Shown: piece by piece, positions 1-7,687 of the stretch
Numbering within the stretch: the stretch's first letter is position 1
Layout: each line of letters starts with the position of its first letter
Assembly: GCA_047612485.1 (NCBI GenBank)
Contig: JBLGAT010000004.1
Location: 1 to 64,000 of the forward strand
Direction of reading: 5' to 3'
Length of the DNA stretch: 64,000 nucleotides
From: Sediminicola sp047612485
GTDB lineage: Bacteria > Bacteroidota > Bacteroidia > Flavobacteriales > Flavobacteriaceae
Made by a program: the position numbers and the translations under genes
Notes under the pieces: generated by a model
What the model saw: only the letters and a program-made list of their open reading frames with translations
Databases searched by the model: none
What the model was told of the DNA's origin: nothing

Positions 1-1
1 C

Positions 2-238
2 TATATCGGAGAATCCATCGACCCCTGGAATAGGCTGCAACAACATTCAGAACATCATTTTAAAACTAATTTTACCAAAATAGCAAACGATTGGAACCTT
101 GTTCTGCAAAAAGAAGTGACCTCAAAAGATGATGCTTTATATCTGGAGAGATTCATCAAAAGAATGAAAAGCAGAATATTTATCCAAAAAATAATTGACA
201 ACCCACATATACTCATGGATATCCTCAATAAAAAATAA
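2..238 (+). CDS. GIY-YIG nuclease family protein, C-terminal part
   Basis: An open frame runs in from the left edge and stops with TAA at 236-238, so only the last 78 residues are seen and the start lies outside. The visible part begins YIGESIDPWNRLQQH, which matches the second half of the GIY-YIG signature and the conserved Arg after it, and ends in a lysine-rich helix (ERFIKRMKSR) as in short UvrC-like/URI endonucleases of about 80-100 residues. Such stand-alone GIY-YIG proteins are common in Flavobacteriia, and their cellular role is not established. A hairpin element and a terminator follow directly. The family call is firm; the function is not. Confidence 0.75.
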   Translation, partial: YIGESIDPWNRLQQHSEHHFKTNFTKIANDWNLVLQKEVTSKDDALYLERFIKRMKSRIFIQKIIDNPHILMDILNKK

Positions 239-250
239 AGGCCCTGGTTC

Positions 251-266
251 TCCCGAAGCTTCGGGA
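251..266. repeat. Perfect 16-nt palindrome TCCCGAAGCTTCGGGA
   Basis: The sequence is a perfect inverted repeat lying 12 nt after the GIY-YIG stop and just before a terminator. I recall similar CCCGAAGCTTCGGG elements after GIY-YIG genes in other flavobacterial genomes, which would make it a dispersed element, but only one copy is visible here. Confidence 0.45.
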
Positions 267-284
267 CTGGAGGCACCACAAACA

Positions 285-310
285 AATCCTTACTTCGGTA
301 GGGATTTTTT
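285..310 (+). terminator. Rho-independent terminator after the GIY-YIG gene
   Basis: The stem AATCCTTAC / GTAGGGATT (one G-T pair) closes a TTCG tetraloop and runs into a T tract. It is correctly placed to end transcription from the GIY-YIG gene. Confidence 0.75.
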
Positions 311-367
311 GTTTTAAACAACTTATGTAATATTGGGTTTACGTTACTTATGCTCAGTGGGGATAAT

Positions 368-745
368 TCACCTTCTCTTCCGCTTTTTATCCAATATAAT
401 CGTCACGCTAAAAGATCCAAAGACTCCACCCAACGTTGTGGCCACCATATCCCCGGTATCTGCCTTGCCATAGCTATTGTGGTCTATGACCTCCTTGGTG
501 ATTCCTGCCAATGTACTCAAGCCTATCCCCCAGATCACTGCCTTTGTTTTATTTTTGGTGATTCCATAAACCACCCCTGTAGTGCCCGCACCAATAACAG
601 TGCCGACCCCAAAGTGCAACATCTTATCCTCTTGGATAAACTGCCCCCTAACCATAGTGGTTGCAACAAAGCACAGCACTATGATCAATAGTAAAGGCAA
701 CCTCTTCTGCGTAATGCTATTTTGATTCGAATAATTTGTGGCCAT
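368..745 (-). CDS. YfiM/DUF2279-like small membrane protein
   Basis: A 125-residue protein with an N-terminal hydrophobic segment (about residues 15-33) that ends near VRG-Q and could be a signal peptide or anchor. It is followed by DKMLHFGVG, a glycine-rich hydrophobic stretch, KEVIDHNSYGKADTGD and ATTLGG. The order D-K-x-x-H-F, then K-E-x-x-D and D-x-x-A-T-x-x-G-G recalls the YfiM/DUF2279 family of envelope proteins of unknown role. An in-frame TTG lies seven codons upstream at 764-766, but the ATG at 745 is the better start. The gene stands alone and ends in a basic tail (DKKRKRR). Confidence 0.6.
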   Translation of the reverse strand: MATNYSNQNSITQKRLPLLLIIVLCFVATTMVRGQFIQEDKMLHFGVGTVIGAGTTGVVYGITKNKTKAVIWGIGLSTLAGITKEVIDHNSYGKADTGDMVATTLGGVFGSFSVTIILDKKRKRR

Positions 746-910
746 GTGTTTACAAAATCGTTGCAATGTCGGGATAAAAATCTAGGGGAATGATTTTTTC
801 TAGCCCCTAGGGGCTTAAATTTAATTTTTTCTGAGAAATATATTTTAAACATTAGCCCGAGATGCTTCCCTAATGCTTTGTTAAAGTCGAGCATTATCTA
901 TTCAAAATGG

Positions 911-918
911 TATCTTTG
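911..918 (+). promoter_or_regulatory. Bacteroidota -7 box upstream of the arsenosugar-type cluster
   Basis: TATCTTTG is an exact match to TAnnTTTG and lies 18 nt before the first plausible ATG (936). No good -33 TTG sits at the usual distance. A transcription start near 923-925 would exclude the TTG at 924 as translation start and give a very short leader. Confidence 0.45.
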
Positions 919-935
919 TTGGGTTGAAATTATTC

Positions 936-1433
936 ATGCCCATGCGGTTAAATTTTTCCATTTTCATTTTTATATTGGGCAGTATTTCTACTTATGCCCA
1001 GGATACCATTGATGAAGCCTTACAAAAATATAACAAGCACGACGTGCCTTACATGAAGGTTGAGGAAGCCATAGGGCATAAGGACTTTTTGTTTTTGGAT
1101 GCAAGAAAAAAGAAGGAATACAATGTTAGCCATATTGAAAATTCAGTATGGGTTGGGACGAATAAATTGGATGCTAAAAAAATGGCCAATCTGATACCGA
1201 ACAAAAATGCTCCCATAATTGTATATTGCTCTATTGGTGTTCGCTCAGAAAATACCGCGGAACAATTTCAAGAAGAAGGCTACACCAATGTCCATAACTT
1301 ATATGGAGGGATTTTCGAATGGAAAAACAAAGATTATCCTATTGTTGACAATAAAGGAAAAGATACCAACAAAGTACATGCCTTTAGTAAGCATTGGGGA
1401 AAATTTCTGACTAAAGGCGAAAAAGTATATTAA
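936..1433 (+). CDS. Exported rhodanese-like sulfurtransferase domain protein
   Basis: A 165-residue protein with a Sec signal peptide (hydrophobic residues about 4-18, probable cleavage after STYA) followed by one rhodanese domain. Landmarks are FLDARKKKEYNVSHIENS and the active loop CSIGVRS, with the catalytic Cys preserved, then the usual GYTNVHNLYGGIFEWKN end. Rhodanese domains carry persulfide or bind thiophilic groups; here it would act outside the cytoplasm. It opens a tight cluster (7 nt before the next gene) with arsenosugar-type genes, so a role with arsenic or sulfur chemistry is an inference. ATG 936 was chosen over TTG 924 because of the -7 box; ATG 942 is also possible. Confidence 0.8.
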   Translation: MPMRLNFSIFIFILGSISTYAQDTIDEALQKYNKHDVPYMKVEEAIGHKDFLFLDARKKKEYNVSHIENSVWVGTNKLDAKKMANLIPNKNAPIIVYCSIGVRSENTAEQFQEEGYTNVHNLYGGIFEWKNKDYPIVDNKGKDTNKVHAFSKHWGKFLTKGEKVY

Positions 1434-1440
1434 TCTGTTT

Positions 1441-2073
1441 ATGACATTGAGTTACGATTACAATAACCCAAAAAACCTTCTGCTAATTTTTACTAGAAAT
1501 CCAGAATTGGGCAAATGCAAAACAAGATTGGCAGCCAAAGTAGGCGACCATGCCGCCCTTGAAATCTATTCCTTTTTATTGGAGCATACCCACGCCATAA
1601 CCAAAGATGTAAAGGCAGCCAAGGAAGTGCTCTATTCGGACGAGATATGGCCAAATGATATTTGGGAAAATGCCCATTACCACAAAAAATTACAACAGGG
1701 CACCGATTTAGGTGAGCGTATGTTCAATGCCCTTAATAACGGATTTGAAGCAGGATATAAAAATATCATAATCATTGGAAGCGATATGTACGATCTCTCC
1801 ACGGAGGACCTAAATTTCGCTTTCGATGAATTGGAAAAGAGCGAAATTGTAATAGGTCCGGCGGAGGATGGGGGATACTACCTTTTAGGGCTATCCAAAA
1901 TAAAGGCCTCCCTTTTTAAAAATAAAGCCTGGGGCACGGACACTGTACTAAAAGATACTTTAAACGATCTGAAAAATAAAAATGTCAAGTTATTGAAAAT
2001 CAAAAATGATGTGGATCATTACGAGGACATCCAATATATTGAAGCTTTTCAACCTTTTTTAAAAAACATGTAA
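1441..2073 (+). CDS. TIGR04282-type (DUF2064) arsenosugar-cluster glycosyltransferase
   Basis: A 210-residue GT-A-like protein. The N-terminal LLIFTRNPELGKCKTRLA is the nucleotide-binding start typical of DUF2064, and IIIIGSDMYDLS and IGPAEDGGYYLLGL carry the metal and sugar binding acidic residues. Proteins of this family next to ArsM and TIGR04283 glycosyltransferases are named arsenosugar biosynthesis glycosyltransferases by gene context. The gene starts 7 nt after the rhodanese gene and ends 2 nt before purine nucleoside phosphorylase, so cotranscription is very likely. The donor and acceptor sugars cannot be told from sequence. Confidence 0.82.
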   Translation: MTLSYDYNNPKNLLLIFTRNPELGKCKTRLAAKVGDHAALEIYSFLLEHTHAITKDVKAAKEVLYSDEIWPNDIWENAHYHKKLQQGTDLGERMFNALNNGFEAGYKNIIIIGSDMYDLSTEDLNFAFDELEKSEIVIGPAEDGGYYLLGLSKIKASLFKNKAWGTDTVLKDTLNDLKNKNVKLLKIKNDVDHYEDIQYIEAFQPFLKNM

Positions 2074-2075
2074 AT

Positions 2076-2891
2076 ATGATATTAAAACAATTAGAAGAGT
2101 CCACGGCCTATTTAAAGCACAAAGGTTTCGATGCCCCTGAAGTGGGGATCGTACTTGGAACCGGACTTGGAAAATTAGTGGCAGAAATTGAAAATCCAAT
2201 AGAAGCCCATTACAATCATATCCCATTTTTCCCACTGGCGACTGTTGAGTTCCATACCGGAAAACTGATCTATGGAACCATAGAGGGAAAAAAGGTAGTG
2301 GTGATGCAAGGTCGTTTTCATATGTACGAAGGGTATGATTTGATTGATGTCACCTACCCCATTAGGGTGATGCATCAACTGGGGATAAAAAACATATTTA
2401 TTTCCAATGCTGCAGGGGCAGTAAACCTTGACTTTAAAAAAGGGGATATCATGCTGATCGAAGACCACATTAATCTCCAGGGTGGATCGCCCTTAGCTTT
2501 TAAGAACGTAGCGGAATTTGGAGACCGATTTGTGGACATGAGCGAACCTTACGATCTAAATATGCGTAAAAAGATAGAGGCCATTGCCATAAGAGAAAAC
2601 ATTTCCCTAAAAAAAGGGGTATACGCTTCCGTTGTTGGTCCACAATTGGAAACCAAAGCGGAATATAGGATGATAAAACTAATTGGTGCAGATGCCGTCG
2701 GTATGAGCACTGTACCTGAAGTCATAGCAGCCAATCACCTCCGTTTGCCTGTCATGGCTTTGTCCGTCCTTACAGATGAATGCGACCCAGACAATCTTAA
2801 ACCAGTAAATATTGCAGAAATCATCGCAATTGCGGGAGAGACGGAACCAAAAATGATCAAATTATTTAAAGAATTAATAAAAGAAATATGA
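2076..2891 (+). CDS. punA: Purine-nucleoside phosphorylase (type I, trimeric family)
   Basis: A 271-residue protein of normal family length. Signatures include GIVLGTGLGKL (phosphate loop), FHTGKLIYG, the NAAGAVN loop, and VVGPQLETKAEYRMIKLIGADAVGMSTVPE with base-binding Glu and Met, followed by SVLTDECDPDN. It cleaves purine nucleosides with phosphate to the base and ribose-1-phosphate. In an arsenosugar cluster it may remove adenine from an adenosyl-derived arsenic intermediate; this is inference from context. Its stop overlaps the start of the next gene (ATGA), pointing to translational coupling. Confidence 0.92.
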   Translation: MILKQLEESTAYLKHKGFDAPEVGIVLGTGLGKLVAEIENPIEAHYNHIPFFPLATVEFHTGKLIYGTIEGKKVVVMQGRFHMYEGYDLIDVTYPIRVMHQLGIKNIFISNAAGAVNLDFKKGDIMLIEDHINLQGGSPLAFKNVAEFGDRFVDMSEPYDLNMRKKIEAIAIRENISLKKGVYASVVGPQLETKAEYRMIKLIGADAVGMSTVPEVIAANHLRLPVMALSVLTDECDPDNLKPVNIAEIIAIAGETEPKMIKLFKELIKEI

Positions 2892-3853
2892 GTTATTTAA
2901 ACGCTACAAACAACCTATACAAAGAAGCAGCATTAACCCCGGATGTGGGTCTGTGTTGTACCACGAACCCTGTATGGCAGTTTCCTGGACTTTCCATTCC
3001 CAAGATTATGCAGGAAATGAACTATGGCTGTGGAAGTACAGTTTCAGCCCAAGATTTGGTCAACAACCCCAAAGTACTTTATGTCGGCGTTGGTGGCGGA
3101 ATGGAGCTTTTGCAATTCTCTTACTTTTCAAGACAAAAAGGTGGTGTAACCGGGGTAGATGTAGTTGATGAGATGTTGGAGGCTTCCAAAAATAATTTCA
3201 AGATCGCCGAAGAGGAAAATGACTGGTTCAAAAGTGAGTTCGTGGACCTGGTAAAAGGAGATGCACTTAATTTACCTGTGGCAGATCAAAGTATTGATGT
3301 TGCTGCCCAAAACTGTTTGTTCAATATATTCAAGGCAGAAGACCTCCAAAAGGCAGTAGCGGAAATGTACCGTGTTTTAAAACCACACGGTAGATTGGTG
3401 ATGAGCGATCCAATTTGCGAGCAACCCATGAACGAAGAATTAAGAAATGATGATAGGCTTCGTGCCCTTTGCCTTAGTGGCAGTATTCCTATGAAGGACT
3501 ATATCAAGGCATTGACAGATGCAGGATTCGGGACCATAGAGATCAGGGCACGTAAATCGTACAGAGTACTTTCCCCCAACCACTACCCTACTGAAGAACT
3601 AATTCATATAGAATCTATTGAGATAGCGGCTATTAAGGACCCAATGCCTGAGGATGGGCCTTGTGTGTTTACTGGAAAAACAGCTATTTATTATGGTGAT
3701 GAACCATATTTTGATGATAAAAATGGACATGTTTTAATGCAAAACCAACCCTTGGCGGTCTGCGATAAAACGGCAGCTGCCCTGGCCAATGCCAATGACC
3801 AAATACATATCAGCGAAAGTAGCTGGCATTATAACGGGGGTGGATGCTGCTAG
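2888..3853 (+). CDS. arsM: Arsenosugar-type arsenite methyltransferase ArsM
   Basis: A 321-residue class I SAM-dependent methyltransferase: VLYVGVGGGMELLQF is motif I, VTGVDVVDEML the acidic SAM-ribose motif, and GDALNLPVADQSIDVAAQNCLFNIF motif II. Cysteines at 48, 143 and 195 have spacings close to the three As(III)-binding Cys known for ArsM (72, 174, 224 in the Cyanidioschyzon enzyme), and Cys23-Cys24 plus a terminal GGGCC add more thiols. This long form with a C-terminal extension after about residue 230 matches the ArsM variant of arsenosugar clusters. It would methylate arsenite to mono- and dimethyl forms. It overlaps the phosphorylase gene by 4 nt. Confidence 0.85.
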   Translation: MSYLNATNNLYKEAALTPDVGLCCTTNPVWQFPGLSIPKIMQEMNYGCGSTVSAQDLVNNPKVLYVGVGGGMELLQFSYFSRQKGGVTGVDVVDEMLEASKNNFKIAEEENDWFKSEFVDLVKGDALNLPVADQSIDVAAQNCLFNIFKAEDLQKAVAEMYRVLKPHGRLVMSDPICEQPMNEELRNDDRLRALCLSGSIPMKDYIKALTDAGFGTIEIRARKSYRVLSPNHYPTEELIHIESIEIAAIKDPMPEDGPCVFTGKTAIYYGDEPYFDDKNGHVLMQNQPLAVCDKTAAALANANDQIHISESSWHYNGGGCC

Positions 3854-3936
3854 TTGCAATTTTCAACTGGTAAAGCTGTCATCCTGTAAGGTTAGCCTGT
3901 AATTACACACTAATGAATTAAATTTTACAGAATTAT

Positions 3937-4692
3937 ATGAACCTTATTGTGAAACATATTTTTACCCTGTTGATAGTGATCACAGGATTTACTCTGGTCA
4001 ATGACAAATACCTAGGAAAATATGAAGGAGCAATGGCGGTTCAAAAAGTTGATTACTCGACTTGGGATAAGCTATTGAAGAAATATGTTGACAATGATGG
4101 CAATGTAGATTACAAAAATTTTCGGCAGGATATTGGGCTGCTTAATTCGTATTTGGAACACCAGGCCAAAAATCCAGTTTCGGACTATGATACCAAAGAA
4201 AGCAAACTGGTCTATTATATTAACATGTACAATGCGGCTACCTTAAAATTAATTCTCGATAATTATCCAATTGGCAGTATCAAGGATATCAAAGGTCCTT
4301 GGAACAAAGAGGTAGTGACACTTATGGGCAAGCAACTGTCCCTAGGAGATATTGAACACAAAATTTTGCGAAAAATGGAAGAACCCAGAATTCATTTCGC
4401 AATTAATTGTGCTTCTTATTCCTGCCCAAAACTTTTGAATGAAGCGTTTACCGTTGAAAAATTGGAGGAACAATTGGAAAATTCGGCAAGAAGCTTTGTG
4501 AATGATCCTAAAAAGAATATCATCAAAAAGAAGCAAGCAATTTTATCCCAAATCTTCAAATGGTACAAAAAAGACTTTACAGAGAAGATATCATTGAAAG
4601 AGTTCATCAATCAATATTCCGACATTAAAATGACAAAAGAAACCAGCATAGAATATATCAATTATGATTGGAGCCTGAATGCATCAAAATGA
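3937..4692 (+). CDS. DUF547 domain protein of the arsenosugar-type cluster
   Basis: A 251-residue protein with an N-terminal hydrophobic segment (residues 5-22) acting as signal or anchor. The DUF547 core runs from about residue 60 to 245: LVYYINMYNAATLKLILDNYP, a Cys-containing box EPRIHFAINCASYSCPKL, and a final INYDWSLNAS. The conserved Cys-x-x-x-x-C and the papain-like fold proposed for some DUF547 proteins suggest an enzyme, but no reaction is known. It lies 83 nt after arsM and overlaps the next glycosyltransferase by 14 nt, so it belongs to the same transcript. Confidence 0.8.
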   Translation: MNLIVKHIFTLLIVITGFTLVNDKYLGKYEGAMAVQKVDYSTWDKLLKKYVDNDGNVDYKNFRQDIGLLNSYLEHQAKNPVSDYDTKESKLVYYINMYNAATLKLILDNYPIGSIKDIKGPWNKEVVTLMGKQLSLGDIEHKILRKMEEPRIHFAINCASYSCPKLLNEAFTVEKLEEQLENSARSFVNDPKKNIIKKKQAILSQIFKWYKKDFTEKISLKEFINQYSDIKMTKETSIEYINYDWSLNASK

Positions 4693-5386
4693 TTTCCTTA
4701 AAATAAGTATTATCATACCCGTGCTCAACGAAGCTGAGCATATTGGGGGTTTATTGAAATATCTAAATAACAGTTGCAATTCTGTTCACATAAGGGAGAT
4801 CATTGTAGTAGATGGTGGCAGCACAGATAACACGCCCAAGATAGCAGAAGAATATGGTGCCACCCTTGCATATTCGAAAAAAGGTAGGGCGAAGCAAATG
4901 AACAAAGGGGCAGAATTGGCCACTGGCTCTATACTATACTTTTTACACGCCGATACGTATCCACCTAAAAATTTTGATGCACATATCATCAATGCAGCGT
5001 CATTAGGGAACCCTGCCGGCTGCTTTCGCATGAAATTCGACTCCAAAAACTGGCTCCTAAGAGCCTCAGGATGGCTCACTCGGATCAACCTCCAAGTTTG
5101 TCGTGGTGGCGACCAATCCTTGTTCATTACCAAGGAGCTCTGGGACAGGTCAAAAGGGTTCAATGAGGCCTATATTATTTATGAGGACAGCGAATTTATT
5201 GGTCGCCTCTATAAATTGGGGAGCTTCGAGGTATTATCGCAAGAGGTGGTAACATCAGCAAGAAAATACAATAAGAATGGCACCATTAGATTGCAATACC
5301 ATTTTGGCGTAATCCATTTTATAAAATTACTGGGCGCCAGTCCGGAACGACTATACCGTTATTACAAAAAAAACATTGTGGCCTAA
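4679..5386 (+). CDS. TIGR04283-type arsenosugar-cluster glycosyltransferase (GT2 fold)
   Basis: A 235-residue soluble GT-A enzyme. ISIIIPVLNEAEHI starts the nucleotide-binding domain, VVDGGSTDNTPKIAEEYGA follows, and ILYFLHADTYPP carries the DxD-like metal site. The region RGGDQSLFITKELWDRSKGFNEAYIIYEDSEFIGRL matches the ED-containing acceptor helix. Next to ArsM this form is known by context as the arsenosugar biosynthesis glycosyltransferase TIGR04283. Its start lies inside the DUF547 gene and its stop overlaps the convergent amidase gene by 4 nt, so the cluster ends here without room for a separate terminator. Confidence 0.85.
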   Translation: MHQNDFLKISIIIPVLNEAEHIGGLLKYLNNSCNSVHIREIIVVDGGSTDNTPKIAEEYGATLAYSKKGRAKQMNKGAELATGSILYFLHADTYPPKNFDAHIINAASLGNPAGCFRMKFDSKNWLLRASGWLTRINLQVCRGGDQSLFITKELWDRSKGFNEAYIIYEDSEFIGRLYKLGSFEVLSQEVVTSARKYNKNGTIRLQYHFGVIHFIKLLGASPERLYRYYKKNIVA

Positions 5387-6456
5387 GGCATATTGTTCTT
5401 AGTCTGATAATCCAAAAGAACCCCTTCCGAGATCCATTTTGCCAAAGCCTGTCTGTTATCAGGATCTAATATTCTCCTTTGGTCTTTAGTGTTTTTTATG
5501 TTCCCTATTTCAATGTAAACCATGGCCGGGTGTGTCTTTTTTACAAGATACAGATTGGTGCGATCCTCAAAAGTACCCGAATACTCCCTATTGGGTTGGT
5601 ATTTCTGATATTTGTTCTGAAAGGTGGTATGTATGTTCTCCGCAAATCTCTTACCGTTCTTACTTTTCTCATGGTGATAAAAGAAAACATCGATATTCTG
5701 CCCACTACTTCTGCTGTCTACATGGGTAACTATAAGCCGCTGGTATTTCCCCCTATTTTCCGCGTACAAAGTATTTACGGCATCTACCCGCTGTTTAAGT
5801 CTGGCCAATTGATTCAAGGGTATTTCCTGCATTGGATAGGTGACCTCATCCCTATCTATTTCCAAGATGCGTTCATCCCGAATCCCATCATTGGGGTCTC
5901 GTATAATGATATAAACCTTTGCTCCCCGGGACATTAATTCACGCGCCAGACGCAATGTGATGTCATAGGCATATTCGTCCTCCGCAATAATTTTTCCTTC
6001 ATAGTTTTCAACAGCCCCTGGATCTGGCCCACCATGACCTGAAATGAGATAATATACAGCCCCTTCCAACTCCTTGCTCATATTGGGGACAAACGCGTAC
6101 TTCTTCCCGAAAATAGCGTATTCGGTCTCATTGCCCATAATCTTTCTTTCGGTCGACTTTTTTTGAATGGTATCCAAAACGGCCACCTCTTCTTCCACAA
6201 AGGGCGGCAAGATATATTTACGGCCCTCGTAGAGCTGAATACTATCCCGTAGATTATTTTTGTTCAATGCCACGAAATGGCCATAATGTTTTATAGGGTC
6301 CATGCCCTGTTTTCTAAGAATGGAGAATATGCCATCCCCTTTTACGGCAATTACAGTTCTAGCTGAATTTTGGGGGCAAACGGAAAGTGTTGATAATACC
6401 AGTATCAATACTAAGAGGCTATTTTTTTTGGGGTACACAATGCTAATTTTGAACAA
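5383..6456 (-). CDS. N-acetylmuramoyl-L-alanine amidase (Amidase_3)
   Basis: A 357-residue exported protein. Residues 12-30 form a signal peptide; about 33-86 resemble a weak LysM-like segment (VIAVKGDGIFSILRKQGMD ending in YILPP). The catalytic domain begins near 134 with YLISGHGGPDPGAV (zinc His141) and continues through EDEYAYDITLRLA, IVTHVDSRS (second His) and VYIEIGNIKN (catalytic Glu). It would cut the bond between MurNAc and the stem peptide in the periplasm during cell separation or wall turnover. A TATTTTTG -7 box lies 48 nt upstream on the reverse strand (6504-6511). Confidence 0.85.
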   Translation of the reverse strand: MFKISIVYPKKNSLLVLILVLSTLSVCPQNSARTVIAVKGDGIFSILRKQGMDPIKHYGHFVALNKNNLRDSIQLYEGRKYILPPFVEEEVAVLDTIQKKSTERKIMGNETEYAIFGKKYAFVPNMSKELEGAVYYLISGHGGPDPGAVENYEGKIIAEDEYAYDITLRLARELMSRGAKVYIIIRDPNDGIRDERILEIDRDEVTYPMQEIPLNQLARLKQRVDAVNTLYAENRGKYQRLIVTHVDSRSSGQNIDVFFYHHEKSKNGKRFAENIHTTFQNKYQKYQPNREYSGTFEDRTNLYLVKKTHPAMVYIEIGNIKNTKDQRRILDPDNRQALAKWISEGVLLDYQTKNNMP

Positions 6457-6503
6457 ATATTATTAAAAATAAGGGCCACTTCCAAGAATGAATGCCTCTA
6501 TTG

Positions 6504-6511
6504 CAAAAATA
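6504..6511 (-). promoter_or_regulatory. -7 box for the amidase gene
   Basis: Read on the reverse strand this is TATTTTTG, an exact TAnnTTTG match 48 nt before the amidase ATG. No clear -33 TTG was found, so it is a candidate only. Confidence 0.3.
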
Positions 6512-6513
6512 GA

Positions 6514-7515
6514 TCATTGATTTTTATAAAAGGCCTTGATTATGTCTTCCGCAGGCTTGTTCTGGGGGGTAAATCTATTGTCACTTCCCCCACCTGCAGA
6601 TTTATGGTCCAAAAACCACTTCCATACAAAACCACCATGAAACCAATCTTCTCCCCAGAATGATTCAAATATGGCCTTGGTGGCATTTGCCTGTGCCTGC
6701 AAGTTAACATCATCCTTACTCTGATCCACCAGCCATGGGCGTTTGGCTGTATAATCATTACTTCTATAGCCATATTCGGTAAACAGGACGGGCTTGTTCA
6801 TCCCTTTGGATAACGACATAAGCTTTTCCTTATAAGGTATCCAACCCACTACCAATTGCTCTACCGTGGGGGTCCTCTCATCTGACAATGGGAAATAGGC
6901 ATCCACCCCTATATAATCCAGGTCCTTCCAAAAAGGGGTCCGTTCGTATTCATCCCAATTGGCAGCATAGGTAAGCTTACCTTTATATACAGCGCGTATT
7001 TTTTTAACCAAGCCGTGCCAATATTCCGGCCTGTTCTCTATGAATTTTTCCAATTCCGTTCCAACACAAAAGAATTCCGTTTTTGTTTCTTGTGCCAGTT
7101 GAGCATATGCTATGATGAAATTGGTATAGGAGACTTCCAAAGTCTTCCAATCTTCTTCTGAGTTCATTTTTAAGGTGCCCGTGAATTCCCCTTTCCAAAT
7201 CCATATTTGGGGCTTCATCATCACCCTTAATCCGTTATTATGAAGTAACTCAATGTATTGCTTAGCGCCTTTTTTGGTCTCCCCAAACCACTGTCTTTCC
7301 GTGTCATATATAATCTCCGGAGAGCCCACGTCCCTAATAAAGCCAAAGGGCATAACTGCTGCCGATTCTGCATTGATCTTCAATAGCGCATCTACATGTT
7401 CTTGGGAAGCCTGATCCCTAGAGGCCACAAAACTTACACCGTTAATTTTTTTCTTATCCTGACTTATACATGATAGTTGCAAGGTAAATAGGATTAAGAG
7501 CATCAGCTTTTTCAT
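6514..7515 (-). CDS. GH113-like glycoside hydrolase lipoprotein
   Basis: A 333-residue protein with a lipoprotein signal (LQLSC, lipid-bearing Cys16) followed by a TIM-barrel domain. Two acidic motifs fit clan GH-A enzymes: FFCVGTELEKF (acid/base Glu154) and PVLFTEYGYRSN (nucleophile Glu247). Other landmarks are LRVMMKPQIWIWKG, YIGVDAYFPL and GFVWKWFLD. This is the pattern of flavobacterial GH113-like proteins, the family of beta-1,4-mannanases, though the true substrate is untested. The frame extends 15 codons further upstream, but the ATG at 7515 gives a clean signal peptide. Confidence 0.8.
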   Translation of the reverse strand: MKKLMLLILFTLQLSCISQDKKKINGVSFVASRDQASQEHVDALLKINAESAAVMPFGFIRDVGSPEIIYDTERQWFGETKKGAKQYIELLHNNGLRVMMKPQIWIWKGEFTGTLKMNSEEDWKTLEVSYTNFIIAYAQLAQETKTEFFCVGTELEKFIENRPEYWHGLVKKIRAVYKGKLTYAANWDEYERTPFWKDLDYIGVDAYFPLSDERTPTVEQLVVGWIPYKEKLMSLSKGMNKPVLFTEYGYRSNDYTAKRPWLVDQSKDDVNLQAQANATKAIFESFWGEDWFHGGFVWKWFLDHKSAGGGSDNRFTPQNKPAEDIIKAFYKNQ

Positions 7516-7687
7516 AGTACTAAAATACTGCAAATTAGTATTAGGCGTACAACATTTCACCTACATTAACATTAACCAAATAGCATGACCATTGGTTTGG
7601 CCCATATTTAAACTACTTATAAATAAACCCCTAGAATTAAGTTCTTATATTTAAGCACGACTTAATCAACAACAACCTATTCAGCAC

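Noticed and set aside
350..691. Forward frame opposite the YfiM-like gene
   Set aside because: It is antisense to a gene with family motifs and shows no domain of its own.
685..894. 69-codon reverse frame
   Set aside because: It overlaps the YfiM-like gene start, has no signal or domain, and its residues look random.
924..935. TTG start for the rhodanese gene
   Set aside because: It coincides with the predicted transcription start after TATCTTTG; ATG 936 or 942 gives a normal signal peptide.
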